A stretch of DNA of 64,000 bases from Allokutzneria multivorans. Its GTDB lineage: Bacteria > Actinomycetota > Actinomycetes > Mycobacteriales > Pseudonocardiaceae. The notes below the pieces were generated by a model, which saw nothing but the letters and a program-made list of their open reading frames with translations, was not told where the DNA came from and ran no database searches. The stretch is from the NCBI RefSeq assembly GCF_039537405.1, contig NZ_BAABAL010000019.1:744001-808000 (forward strand), given 5' to 3'. A program made the position numbers and the translations under genes. Of this stretch, positions 7,485 to 14,513 are shown one piece after another (the stretch's first letter is position 1; each line of letters starts with the position of its first letter).

Positions 7485-8201
7485 CTAGTCCCCAGGGGCC
7501 GTCACGGGTTCGGCGTGCCCCCACGCCACGGCGGCCTCCAGCTGCTGTGCGAGATCTGGGCAGGCCGCGTGCGCAAGCACTTCCATCAGGTCCTGGAGCA
7601 TCGTGAGGGTGGCCGCGGCGTCGTGGCCGCCGACGGTGCGGTGCACGAGGCGGGTGCCCTTGCGCGGGGAGAACAGGAACCTGGCCGCGCCGAGCGCGGT
7701 CATCCAGTCGTCGAACTCATCGGGGTCCAGCCGCACCTCGGCGACCCCGGTCCAGGTGCCGAGCACCCGGCGCGTGGAGACCAGCACCTCCGCCCGCACC
7801 CCGGGCTCCTGCCGGGCGCGGAAGTCCGCCGAGATCGCCGGGTCCGCGCTGACGGCGGGGAACATCCGGCGTAAGAGGATCGTCTGGGAGAGCCGCACGC
7901 GCCTGCCGAAGGGGCCGCGCCCAGCCTCGGGCACCGTCCCCGACTCCAGCACGTCCAGCAGTTGGCGCAGCACCATCCGCACGGTCGCGGCCGCGGTCGG
8001 GGTGAGCCTGAGCAAGACCCGGTCACCTTCGCGAGCGGTCTGAGCTGGGACGTCCTCGGGGGCGGTCTGCCGCTCGGATGCGGTGGTCAGCGTCTCCGGC
8101 GACCCGGTCGCGGTGTCCACTCCTGTGCCGGAAGCCCCGTTCGCGGGGTCGAGCACCTTCTCGGCGGACCCGGTCGTGGGGTCGAGGCCCTTCTCAGCCA
8201 A
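7485..8201 (-). CDS. Second DUF2017-like protein, paired with ClpS2
   Basis: 238 residues. The first 57 are Thr/Ala/Glu-rich and probably disordered. The rest can be aligned by eye with the standard DUF2017 protein encoded at 10735-11325: GDRVLLRL versus GDRLVATL, the ILLRRMFP/IMARLLP helix, and GVAEVRLDPDEFDDWMTAL versus GIARLTETEAESWVAAL. It lies directly after a second ClpS gene, overlapping it by eight bases, just as the standard DUF2017 follows the standard clpS. I read it as a diverged copy of the same unit. DUF2017 function is unknown; constant pairing with ClpS suggests a role in Clp-dependent proteolysis. The family assignment is by eye and should be tested by profile comparison. Confidence 0.7.
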   Translation of the reverse strand: MAEKGLDPTTGSAEKVLDPANGASGTGVDTATGSPETLTTASERQTAPEDVPAQTAREGDRVLLRLTPTAAATVRMVLRQLLDVLESGTVPEAGRGPFGRRVRLSQTILLRRMFPAVSADPAISADFRARQEPGVRAEVLVSTRRVLGTWTGVAEVRLDPDEFDDWMTALGAARFLFSPRKGTRLVHRTVGGHDAAATLTMLQDLMEVLAHAACPDLAQQLEAAVAWGHAEPVTAPGD

Positions 8202-8481
8202 CGGTGGCCACCTCGGTCCTGGAGAGGCCGCCGCGCAGCCCGCACACCATCAGCCCCGCCACCAGGCGTTCCGCCTCAGCGCGCTCGGTGAACCTGGCGA
8301 CCTCGGCGTAGCCGTGCTGGTGGATCATGATCATTGTGCGGGCCGCGTCGATGAGGGACATGCCGCACACGCGATACAGCACGTACTGCACGACGTGGGT
8401 GGTGTTGACGTCGTCGTCCCAGACCAGGACGCGCCAGCTCGCGTCGTTCATCGGGCCAGTATGGCGGGAGGGCTCCGCCAT
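8194..8481 (-). CDS. ClpS2, diverged ClpS adaptor paralogue
   Basis: 95 residues with the ClpS core (WRVLVWDDDVNTTHVVQYVL, then MIMIHQHG). ClpS adaptors hand N-degron substrates to ClpC/ClpA. Compared with ClpS1 at 11322-11630, the Asn that helps bind the substrate amino group is Asp (position 22), the following Asp is kept (23), the pocket-gating Met is Thr (28), and the His of the binding site is kept. Substrate choice may therefore differ from a normal N-recognin. Starts at 8481 (shown) or 8451 (MNDASW) are possible; neither has a strong ribosome site. It begins 9 bp after the E1-like gene and overlaps the next gene by 8 bp, so all three are one unit. Confidence 0.82.
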   Translation of the reverse strand: MAEPSRHTGPMNDASWRVLVWDDDVNTTHVVQYVLYRVCGMSLIDAARTMIMIHQHGYAEVARFTERAEAERLVAGLMVCGLRGGLSRTEVATVG

Positions 8482-8490
8482 CCGAACAGG

Positions 8491-9588
8491 TCATCGCCCC
8501 GATTTCACCCCGCAGGCCGCGCAGTCGGCCCGCCTCGGTGCCTCGACGACGTGCGCGCGCTCCGGTGAGACGAGGTTGACGCCGTCGATCCGACCGGAGC
8601 GAACCGGACTTATTCCGGCGATCAGGGAAATGACCGCGTAAGAGGCCGCGAATCCCGCGATACCGGCGGAAACGACATGAGCGGCATTGCTCGCGATTTC
8701 AGCCTCTTGAACGGGGTCGGCGGGCCGAAGGCATTCGTAGCAAGCACCGAGTCCCGGAACGTGAACCGCCACCGCGGTGCGCGGGCCGTGATATCCGGCG
8801 TCCACCCAGGGCGTCCGCGTGCGCAGGCAGGAGCGGTTGAGCCGCTCGCGGACGCCGCCGGGCCGTCCCGTCGCCAGCGCCAGCACGTCGAAGCGGCGAG
8901 CAAGGGCGGTCAGGTCCTCCGGCGCGCAGACGCGCTCGGAGCCGATGGTGACGCTGATGTCGGAGTTGACCGCGCGCAGCCTCGCGGCGGCCGCCTCCGC
9001 CTTGCCCCGGCCGATGTCGGACTCGGCGAAGAGCACCTGATGGCTGAGGTCAGCGAGCGCGACAGTGCCCCCGTCGACGCAGTGCAGATGTCCGACACCG
9101 CTCGCGGCCAGCGACAACGCCAGAGCACCGCCGCTGCCGCCGAGTCCGATCACAGCGACGCTGGCATCCCGCAGCTTGAGCTGGGCCTCCCACCTGCTGG
9201 GCCTCGGCGCGAGGTCGACCCAACGGTAGAAGCGTGCCTCGCGCGTGTATCGCGTCCGCTCGCGCTCGGTCAGCTCCTTGGGCTCGTCGGGCCTGGTGTC
9301 CTCGATGTAGCCCATGCCGATGAGCTGGCCGAGCACGCCCCGGATGTCCTCGCGCGTGCTGTCCGGGTGCCGTAGCGCGACCTGGTCGACGACCTCCCCC
9401 GCGGACCGGGTGCCGTCGAGGCTCTCCAGCAGCGTCCACACGGCGCCGGTCGGATCGGCGATCTCGGTCGCGATTCCGTGCACGGAACCACCGACCCGGA
9501 TTCGGTCGGCGGAAATCCGGTGCGGCGCGTGCTCCGGTTTCACCCTCGGCTTCGCGCGCTCGACGAACTTCACGGTCAGCACCCCCAT
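8491..9588 (-). CDS. PqqD-like/E1-like (ThiF-fold) protein, possible RiPP-type recognition protein
   Basis: 365 residues. About residues 20-105 resemble a PqqD-like winged-helix peptide-binding domain (DPTGAVWTLLESLDGTRS, then HPDSTREDIRGVLGQL). Residues 140-365 are a ThiF/MoeB-type E1 fold: nucleotide loop GLGGSGG (148-154), Asp172, Lys196 in GRGKAEA, and two zinc CxxC pairs (283-286 CYEC, 356-359 CAAC). Two catalytic positions are altered: the SNLxRQ arginine is His183, and the Mg-binding Asp of the DN motif is replaced in TGRPGG. No rhodanese domain is present. It may bind peptides rather than adenylate them. I reject a longer upstream start: ATG 9588 sits eight bases from a good -10 element (leaderless). 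No member of this arrangement is known to me. Confidence 0.8.
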   Translation of the reverse strand: MGVLTVKFVERAKPRVKPEHAPHRISADRIRVGGSVHGIATEIADPTGAVWTLLESLDGTRSAGEVVDQVALRHPDSTREDIRGVLGQLIGMGYIEDTRPDEPKELTERERTRYTREARFYRWVDLAPRPSRWEAQLKLRDASVAVIGLGGSGGALALSLAASGVGHLHCVDGGTVALADLSHQVLFAESDIGRGKAEAAAARLRAVNSDISVTIGSERVCAPEDLTALARRFDVLALATGRPGGVRERLNRSCLRTRTPWVDAGYHGPRTAVAVHVPGLGACYECLRPADPVQEAEIASNAAHVVSAGIAGFAASYAVISLIAGISPVRSGRIDGVNLVSPERAHVVEAPRRADCAACGVKSGR

Positions 9589-9596
9589 TCGCGGCG

Positions 9597-9626
9597 AACC
9601 TAGCGGCGCCGGGAAGCGAGCGTCAA
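9597..9626 (-). promoter_or_regulatory. Strong leaderless promoter of the E1-like/ClpS2 module
   Basis: On the minus strand, TTGACG (9621-9626) and TAGGTT (9597-9602) are separated by 18 bp, close to the housekeeping consensus. The -10 ends eight bases before ATG 9588, so the mRNA should start at the ATG or within a base or two of it. This gives the inserted module its own promoter, independent of the clpS1-DUF2017-peptidase operon. Confidence 0.65.
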
Positions 9627-9676
9627 TTGACCTGATACTCCGTTGGCGAAAACCTGAGCAGGATTTGACAATTGAC
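9622..9676. promoter_or_regulatory. Two palindromes, GTCAATTGAC and GACAATTGAC, at the E1-like promoter
   Basis: A perfect 10-bp palindrome GTCAATTGAC (9622-9631) overlaps the -35 hexamer, and a near-copy GACAATTGAC (9667-9676) lies upstream with 45 bp between centres, roughly four helical turns. The surroundings are AT-rich for this genome. This looks like a pair of operators for a dimeric repressor or activator; no regulator gene is adjacent. Confidence 0.55.
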
Positions 9677-9683
9677 TTCGAAA

Positions 9684-10742
9684 TTATTTCGGGACGCCCC
9701 GAAACGCGGACGGGTAGAGGTCGCGGTAGGCGGGTCTCCCGGAGACCTCGGTGGCGGTGAGCACCGCGTGCACGACCGCGCGGGCGACCGCGTCCGCCGC
9801 GGCGGCGCACAGCAGGTCGAGCTGGGGCGGGCGCTTCTCGTCGGCGCGATAGGGATGGTCCTCGTCGATCGGCAGCTCGCGTTCCCCCGTCGCGAGCACG
9901 AAGAACGTGTCGCCGTCGTACATCGTGTGTGAGGGCCGGACCGCTCGGGCGAGCCCGTCGTGGGCCGCGATCGCCAGCCGCTGGCACTCCGCCTTGCTCA
10001 GCGCGGCGTCCGTCGCGACGACACCGATGGTGGTGTTCAACGGCGCGGGTTTCACTCCGAGCTGCTGCCGAGCGGCCTCGATCTCACCGGCGTTCGGCGC
10101 TACGACACCGAATTCGCCGTCGACCTCCGAGGACGCACACCACGGCAAACCGGTCTTCAGGTCGACAGCGTCGCCACGGGCGTTCATGGCCAACAAGACG
10201 CCCACGGTGCAACCGTCAGCCACAACAGTGCTCGCGGTGCCGATGCCGCCTTTAAGCACACCAGCGGTCGCACCGGTGCCCGCGCCGACACAACCCATCG
10301 CAACGGCACCGTCAGCCGCGGCGGCACACGCGGCATAACCGAACTCCGCGTCCGGACGGTTACCCCAGTCGGACAACGGGAGGTCGAACAGCACAGCGGC
10401 GGGCACCACGGGCACGACCTGCCCCGGCTCCGCACCGACCTGCATCCCGATCCCGCGCTCGTCGAGCCACCGCATCACTCCGTCTGCGGCAGCGAGCCCA
10501 TAAGCACTGCCGCCGGTCAGACAGACCCCGTGCACGCGCTGCACGAGCGTGGACGGCTCCAGTGCGGATGTCTCACGCGTACCCGGAGCCCCACCGCGCG
10601 TGTCAACGGCGGGCGTGGCGCCCTTGTCCACGAGAACGACGGTGGTGCCAGTAGCCCACCCGTCACCGATTCGCTCGTAGTGCCCCACGCGAACCCCAGG
10701 AACGTCCGTGATCGCGTTGTGCACACCGGGCAAATCAGTCAT
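9684..10742 (-). CDS. P1/DmpA-family aminopeptidase (Rv1333-like)
   Basis: 352 residues of the P1 (DmpA/BapA) N-terminal-nucleophile peptidase family, proteins that cut themselves into two chains and then release N-terminal residues. Family strings include DVPGVRVGH, the Gly-rich LTGGSAYGLAAADGV, and the self-cleavage site LNTTIGVVATDA near residue 240, where the second Thr should become the nucleophile. It overlaps the DUF2017 stop by eight bases and matches Rv1333 in position and likely type. Association with clpS-DUF2017 suggests a role in peptide turnover after Clp proteolysis (inference). Confidence 0.9.
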   Translation of the reverse strand: MTDLPGVHNAITDVPGVRVGHYERIGDGWATGTTVVLVDKGATPAVDTRGGAPGTRETSALEPSTLVQRVHGVCLTGGSAYGLAAADGVMRWLDERGIGMQVGAEPGQVVPVVPAAVLFDLPLSDWGNRPDAEFGYAACAAAADGAVAMGCVGAGTGATAGVLKGGIGTASTVVADGCTVGVLLAMNARGDAVDLKTGLPWCASSEVDGEFGVVAPNAGEIEAARQQLGVKPAPLNTTIGVVATDAALSKAECQRLAIAAHDGLARAVRPSHTMYDGDTFFVLATGERELPIDEDHPYRADEKRPPQLDLLCAAAADAVARAVVHAVLTATEVSGRPAYRDLYPSAFRGVPK

Positions 10743-11325
10743 AAGCAGGATCGTCGTCGAACAACAGCTCGTTGACCAGACTCCCCTGCACCCAGGTGAG
10801 CCACTGGTAGACGCCGTAGTGCGGGGCGCGAGGGTCGCTCGGGTCCAGCTCGTCGGGCATGTCGTCGGTGAGGTCGAGCGCGGTGCCGAGCGCGATGCGG
10901 ACGTCGTTGAGCGCCGCGACCCAGGATTCGGCCTCGGTCTCCGTCAGCCGCGCGATCCCACCGTCGACCGGGCAGGTCTCCATGACCACGGTGGTCGCGG
11001 CGGTCTTCGCCTCCAGCACGGCGGGCTCGTGCAGCGACCGCAGTGCGGCGGCCGAGTTCGCGTGCTCCGCGTCCAACTCGCCGTCCGGGTCGTCGAGCCC
11101 GGCGCGGTGGAAGTCGGGCAACAGCCGAGCCATGATCGGGTTCTCCGGGGGCAGCGACGGCCCGGTGCGGATGCCGGTCAGCTCGGCGAGCTCGTCCTGC
11201 GGGGCCTCCTCGGCCCGGCCGACGAGCATGTCCCTGATCTGGTCGACCATGCCGCGGATGAGCGCGGCTTCTTGCTGCGCGAGGGTCGCGACGAGGCGAT
11301 CCCCTTCACGGCGCCAACTGTTCAC
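10735..11325 (-). CDS. DUF2017 family protein (Rv1332-like)
   Basis: 196 residues, mainly helical, matching the conserved actinobacterial DUF2017 protein that always follows clpS. Recognisable parts are the N-terminal GDRLVATLAQQEAALIRGMVDQI helix, PIMARLLPDFH and the C-terminal VYQWLTWVQGSLVNELL. Biochemical function is unknown; the fixed clpS partnership suggests a ClpS cofactor. The start overlaps the clpS stop by four bases and the stop overlaps the next start by eight, so the three genes are tightly coupled. Confidence 0.9.
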   Translation of the reverse strand: MNSWRREGDRLVATLAQQEAALIRGMVDQIRDMLVGRAEEAPQDELAELTGIRTGPSLPPENPIMARLLPDFHRAGLDDPDGELDAEHANSAAALRSLHEPAVLEAKTAATTVVMETCPVDGGIARLTETEAESWVAALNDVRIALGTALDLTDDMPDELDPSDPRAPHYGVYQWLTWVQGSLVNELLFDDDPAYD

Positions 11326-11630
11326 GAGTCCCGCTGCATCGTCGCCCAGAGGCCCGCGGCGTGCAGCTTCGCCACGTCGACCTCGACCTTCTCCTTGGCG
11401 CCCGAGGTCACCACGGCCCTGCCTTTGTTGTGCACGTCGAGCATCAGCTTCTCAGCGTGGTCCCTGCTGAAGCCGAACAGCTTCTGGAAGACGTGGGTGA
11501 CGTAGGACATCAGGTTGACCGGGTCGTTCCACACGACCGTCATCCACGGTCTGTCCTGGGCCCCGACAGCGTCTTCGGTCGACTCAACCTGTGTCCGCTC
11601 CTGCGCGACAAGCGTGGACATGGGAACCAT
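11322..11630 (-). CDS. clpS: ClpS adaptor of the Clp protease (standard copy)
   Basis: 102 residues including a flexible N-terminal tail, used in E. coli ClpS to engage the ClpA/C ring. The folded domain keeps the N-degron pocket: WNDPVNLMSYVTHVF (Asn, Asp and gatekeeper Met) and the His of LMLDVHNKG, ending in LHAAGLWATMQ exactly as in mycobacterial ClpS. It recruits proteins with bulky hydrophobic N-terminal residues. The start at 11630 has a GGGAG nine bases upstream; a second ATG at 11621 is possible. It is divergent from pncB, as in M. tuberculosis. Confidence 0.95.
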   Translation of the reverse strand: MVPMSTLVAQERTQVESTEDAVGAQDRPWMTVVWNDPVNLMSYVTHVFQKLFGFSRDHAEKLMLDVHNKGRAVVTSGAKEKVEVDVAKLHAAGLWATMQRDS

Positions 11631-11726
11631 GGTGTCACGCTCCCACGACAGCTGCGAACGGCACGATCAGTGCATTGAATGACATTCGCCGCTCTCGGGT
11701 GAAGAGCGGTCGTAGGCTTCCTGCTC

Positions 11727-13013
11727 ATGACGGCGCCGAGCACCGCTTTCCTCACCGACCACTACGAGCTGACGATGCTGGCCAGCGCGCTGCGCGATGG
11801 CACGGCGGACCGGCCGTGCGTGTTCGAGTTGTTCGCGCGGCGGCTGCCGACGGGCAGGCGCTACGGCGTGGTCGCGGGCACCGGTCGGTTCCTTGACGCG
11901 CTGGCGGACTTCCGCTTCGGCGACGAGGAGCTGGCGAAGCTCGAAGCCTCCGAGGTCGTCGACCGCGCGACGCTGGAGTGGCTGGCGAACTACCGCTTCA
12001 GCGGCGACATCGTCGGTTATCCGGAAGGTGAGCTGTACTTCCCCGGTTCCCCCGTCATGACGGTGACCGCGTCTTTCGGCGAGGGTGTTCTGCTGGAGAC
12101 GCTCGCGCTGTCGATCCTCAACCACGACAGCGCCGTCGCCTCCGCCGCGGCACGGATGTCCTCTGCCGCCAACGGTCGCAGGCTGATCGAGATGGGCTCG
12201 CGGCGCACGCACGAGGAGGCAGCGGTCGCGTCGGCTCGCTGCGCGTACCTCGCCGGGTTCACCTCAACGTCCAATTTGGAGGCTGGTCGGCGCTACGGCA
12301 TCCCGACCGGTGGCACGTGCGCACACGCGTTCACGTTGTTGCACGACAGCGAGGAGGACGCGTTCCGCGCGCAGGTCGACGCGCTCGGTGTGGGGACGAC
12401 GCTCCTGGTGGACACCTACGACATCAGCAGGGGCATCGAGCGCGCTGTCCGCGTCGCGGGCCCGAAGCTCGGCGCGGTCCGCATCGACTCCGGCGACCTC
12501 GGCGTGCTCGCGAGGCAAGCTCGCGAACAGCTCGACGACCTGGGCGCGCGCGAGACCAAGATCGTGGTCTCCGGCGACCTGGACGAGTACTCGATCGCCG
12601 CGCTGCGCGCCGAGCCGGTGGACGCGTACGGCGTGGGCACCTCGCTGGTGACCGGCTCCGGCGCTCCGACGGCGGGCATGGTCTACAAGCTGGTCGAGGT
12701 GGACGGCCGCCCGGTCGCGAAACGCAGCTCCCACAAGGAGTCCAGGGGCGGGCGCAAGGCCGCGCTGCGCCGCTACAAGGCGACCGGCACCGCGCTGGAA
12801 GAGGTCGTCTACCACGCGGACGGGCCCGCGCCGGAACGTCACGATCACGACAGGGAGATGCAGATCCCCCTGGTGCGCGCTGGACAGGTGGTGCCGGACC
12901 TGCCCACCCTGGACGACGGCAGGCAGCGGCTGCGCCAGGCACTGGTCAGCGTGCCGTGGGAGGGCTTGGCGCTCTCCGGCGGCGAGCCGGTCATTCCGAC
13001 GGTCTTCGCGTAA
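11727..13013 (+). CDS. pncB: Nicotinate phosphoribosyltransferase
   Basis: 428 residues. It converts nicotinate plus PRPP to nicotinate mononucleotide in NAD salvage. Family sequence: the N-terminal LTDHYELTMLASAL, EMGSRRTHEEAAV with the catalytic-site His, GFTSTSN, HAFTLLH, the phosphate-binding VRIDSGDL and VVSGDLDEY, and a C-terminal GVGTSLVTGSGAPTAGMVYKL. ATG 11727 follows a TAGGCT -10-like hexamer by eight bases. A 7-bp inverted repeat (11689-11695/11703-11709) in the gap may be a regulator site. pncA follows after 10 bp, giving a nicotinamide-to-NaMN salvage operon. Confidence 0.96.
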   Translation: MTAPSTAFLTDHYELTMLASALRDGTADRPCVFELFARRLPTGRRYGVVAGTGRFLDALADFRFGDEELAKLEASEVVDRATLEWLANYRFSGDIVGYPEGELYFPGSPVMTVTASFGEGVLLETLALSILNHDSAVASAAARMSSAANGRRLIEMGSRRTHEEAAVASARCAYLAGFTSTSNLEAGRRYGIPTGGTCAHAFTLLHDSEEDAFRAQVDALGVGTTLLVDTYDISRGIERAVRVAGPKLGAVRIDSGDLGVLARQAREQLDDLGARETKIVVSGDLDEYSIAALRAEPVDAYGVGTSLVTGSGAPTAGMVYKLVEVDGRPVAKRSSHKESRGGRKAALRRYKATGTALEEVVYHADGPAPERHDHDREMQIPLVRAGQVVPDLPTLDDGRQRLRQALVSVPWEGLALSGGEPVIPTVFA

Positions 13014-13023
13014 GGGGGCTTCG

Positions 13024-13593
13024 ATGACAAGAGCGCTCATCGTTGTGGACGTGCAGAACGACTTCTGCGAGGGCGGTTCGCTCGCGGTCAACGGCGGCGC
13101 CGCGGTCGCGGTCGCGATTTCGGAGCACATGGCGCACAACGCCTACGACCACGTCGTGGCGACACGGGACTACCACGTGGACCCCGGTGCGCATTTCAGC
13201 GACAGCCCGGACTACGTGGACTCGTGGCCCGTGCACTGCGTCGCGGGCACCGCGGGCGCGTCCTTCCACCCGGAGCTGGACATCACACGCGTGGAAGCCG
13301 TCTTCTCCAAGGGCGCTTATTCGGCCGCGTACTCCGGTTTCGAAGGCGCGGACGCCACGGGGCGCACGCTCGCCGACTGGCTGCGTGAGCGCAACGTGGA
13401 CACCGTGGACGTCGTGGGCATCGCGACCGACCACTGTGTACGCGCGACGGCGGTGGACGCGGCGCGCGAGGGCTTCGCGGTGACAGTGCTGCTCGGTCTC
13501 ACCGCGGGCGTCGCTCAGTCCACTGTGGACTCCGCGCTGACCGTGCTCGGTGACGCGGGCGTCAGGACAGACGGAACCCCGGTGGTCCGCTAG
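13024..13593 (+). CDS. pncA: Nicotinamidase (isochorismatase fold)
   Basis: 189 residues. The catalytic triad is visible: Asp of VVDVQNDF (about residue 9), Lys of FSKGAYSAAYSGFEG and Cys of GIATDHCVRATA. The metal ligands lie in TRDYHVDPGAHF. It deamidates nicotinamide to nicotinate, the substrate of the adjacent pncB product. It starts at ATG 13024, 10 bp after pncB. In mycobacteria the same enzyme activates pyrazinamide. The stop codon sits inside the loop of a strong hairpin that presumably ends the operon. Confidence 0.95.
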   Translation: MTRALIVVDVQNDFCEGGSLAVNGGAAVAVAISEHMAHNAYDHVVATRDYHVDPGAHFSDSPDYVDSWPVHCVAGTAGASFHPELDITRVEAVFSKGAYSAAYSGFEGADATGRTLADWLRERNVDTVDVVGIATDHCVRATAVDAAREGFAVTVLLGLTAGVAQSTVDSALTVLGDAGVRTDGTPVVR

Positions 13594-13608
13594 GGCCCAC
13601 CGGGGTTC
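13574..13608. terminator. Hairpin terminator spanning the pncA stop codon
   Basis: A 12-bp perfect stem (GAACCCCGGTGG at 13574-13585 paired with 13597-13608) with an 11-nt loop. It lies between the convergent pncA and secreted-protein genes and can work in both directions. There is no long T-run, as usual for actinobacterial terminators. Confidence 0.75.
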
Positions 13609-13648
13609 GTTGCCTCTCAGTTCAGCCGTCTCGAAAGCCGAGTCAGCT

Positions 13649-14308
13649 TCAGAAGCTGGGGCGGCACTCCACGCTGCCGACGATGATGCTGCCGCGCAGC
13701 GGGGTGACCCCGGCGGGCGGGAACGCCACGCGCATCACGTTGAGGCGGATGGCGCCCTGGTCCTTGGTGACCTCGTTGAAGAACACGCGGGCGAGCAGCT
13801 CACCCTTCTTGTTCTTCAGCGGGATCATGTGGCCCGCCGGCATCGGGTTGGGGATGTCCAGCCCGCTGACGCCGCCGAGCGAGAACTTGCCGCTGGTGCC
13901 GGTCGGCGTCGAGGTGCACTCCGCGGAGTACGTGGAGACGCGGGTGATCGTGGTGTAGCCGTACTGCTTGAGCGCGGTCAGCTCGAACTTCGTGCCGCTC
14001 ATCTTGACGATGTTGTCGTCGCCGTTCTTCTTGCACGAGGTCGTGCCCTTGCCGAACTTGGCGATGGTGCCGAACGTCTTCGCGGGCACCGTGCCGTTGG
14101 CGGGCGTGGGGGTGTCCGGGTCGACGTCGCAGAGCGCGAGCTCGCCGCTGCTGGTCGTGGTCTCACCGCTGGTGACGTTGACGTCGCCGACGTTGGCCGC
14201 GCCGTCCTGGATGTCCGCCGCCGCGTAGGCGGGCGAGCCCATCGCCACGGTGGTGGCCAGCACGGCGCCGATGACAGCGCTGCGTCGCAAAACCGACTTG
14301 GTGCTCAT
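13649..14308 (-). CDS. Secreted choice-of-anchor-P-like protein
   Basis: 219 residues from ATG 14308, which has an AAGAAGG ribosome site. It has a Sec signal peptide (RR, then a hydrophobic core, cut near AYA-A about residue 30). The mature part is Thr/Ser/Gly-rich with two to four Cys and ends with a beta-rich segment (IRLNVMRVAF, GSIIVGSVEC). The pattern resembles actinobacterial choice-of-anchor-P exported proteins, a family of unknown function. This name is by resemblance only. It stands alone, bounded by the pncA hairpin and a divergent gap. Confidence 0.7.
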   Translation of the reverse strand: MSTKSVLRRSAVIGAVLATTVAMGSPAYAAADIQDGAANVGDVNVTSGETTTSSGELALCDVDPDTPTPANGTVPAKTFGTIAKFGKGTTSCKKNGDDNIVKMSGTKFELTALKQYGYTTITRVSTYSAECTSTPTGTSGKFSLGGVSGLDIPNPMPAGHMIPLKNKKGELLARVFFNEVTKDQGAIRLNVMRVAFPPAGVTPLRGSIIVGSVECRPSF

Positions 14309-14513
14309 TGTTGCTACCTTCTTCCGCGCCAGGGACTGCGACGGCCCGTCCATTCAGGACGGACGCGTTCCTGCTCGGTTCATCGGCCGAACGGCCTAAC
14401 GCTGTACAAGATTCACGGGCCGCCACCCGATCGGGAAAACCATCCGCTCGTCCGGGTAAGCCGTGCCGCCGATTGCGACGGAGAGCGACAACTGCCGGGT
14501 ACCGTGGGCGGAC

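Noticed and set aside
8491..9588. Calling the E1-like protein MoeZ, the known CysO activator
   Set aside because: It lacks the rhodanese domain and has substitutions at two catalytic E1 positions.
9589..9987. N-terminal extension of the E1-like protein
   Set aside because: It overlaps the P1 peptidase gene and crosses a promoter; the sequence is Arg/Gly-rich and unlike protein.
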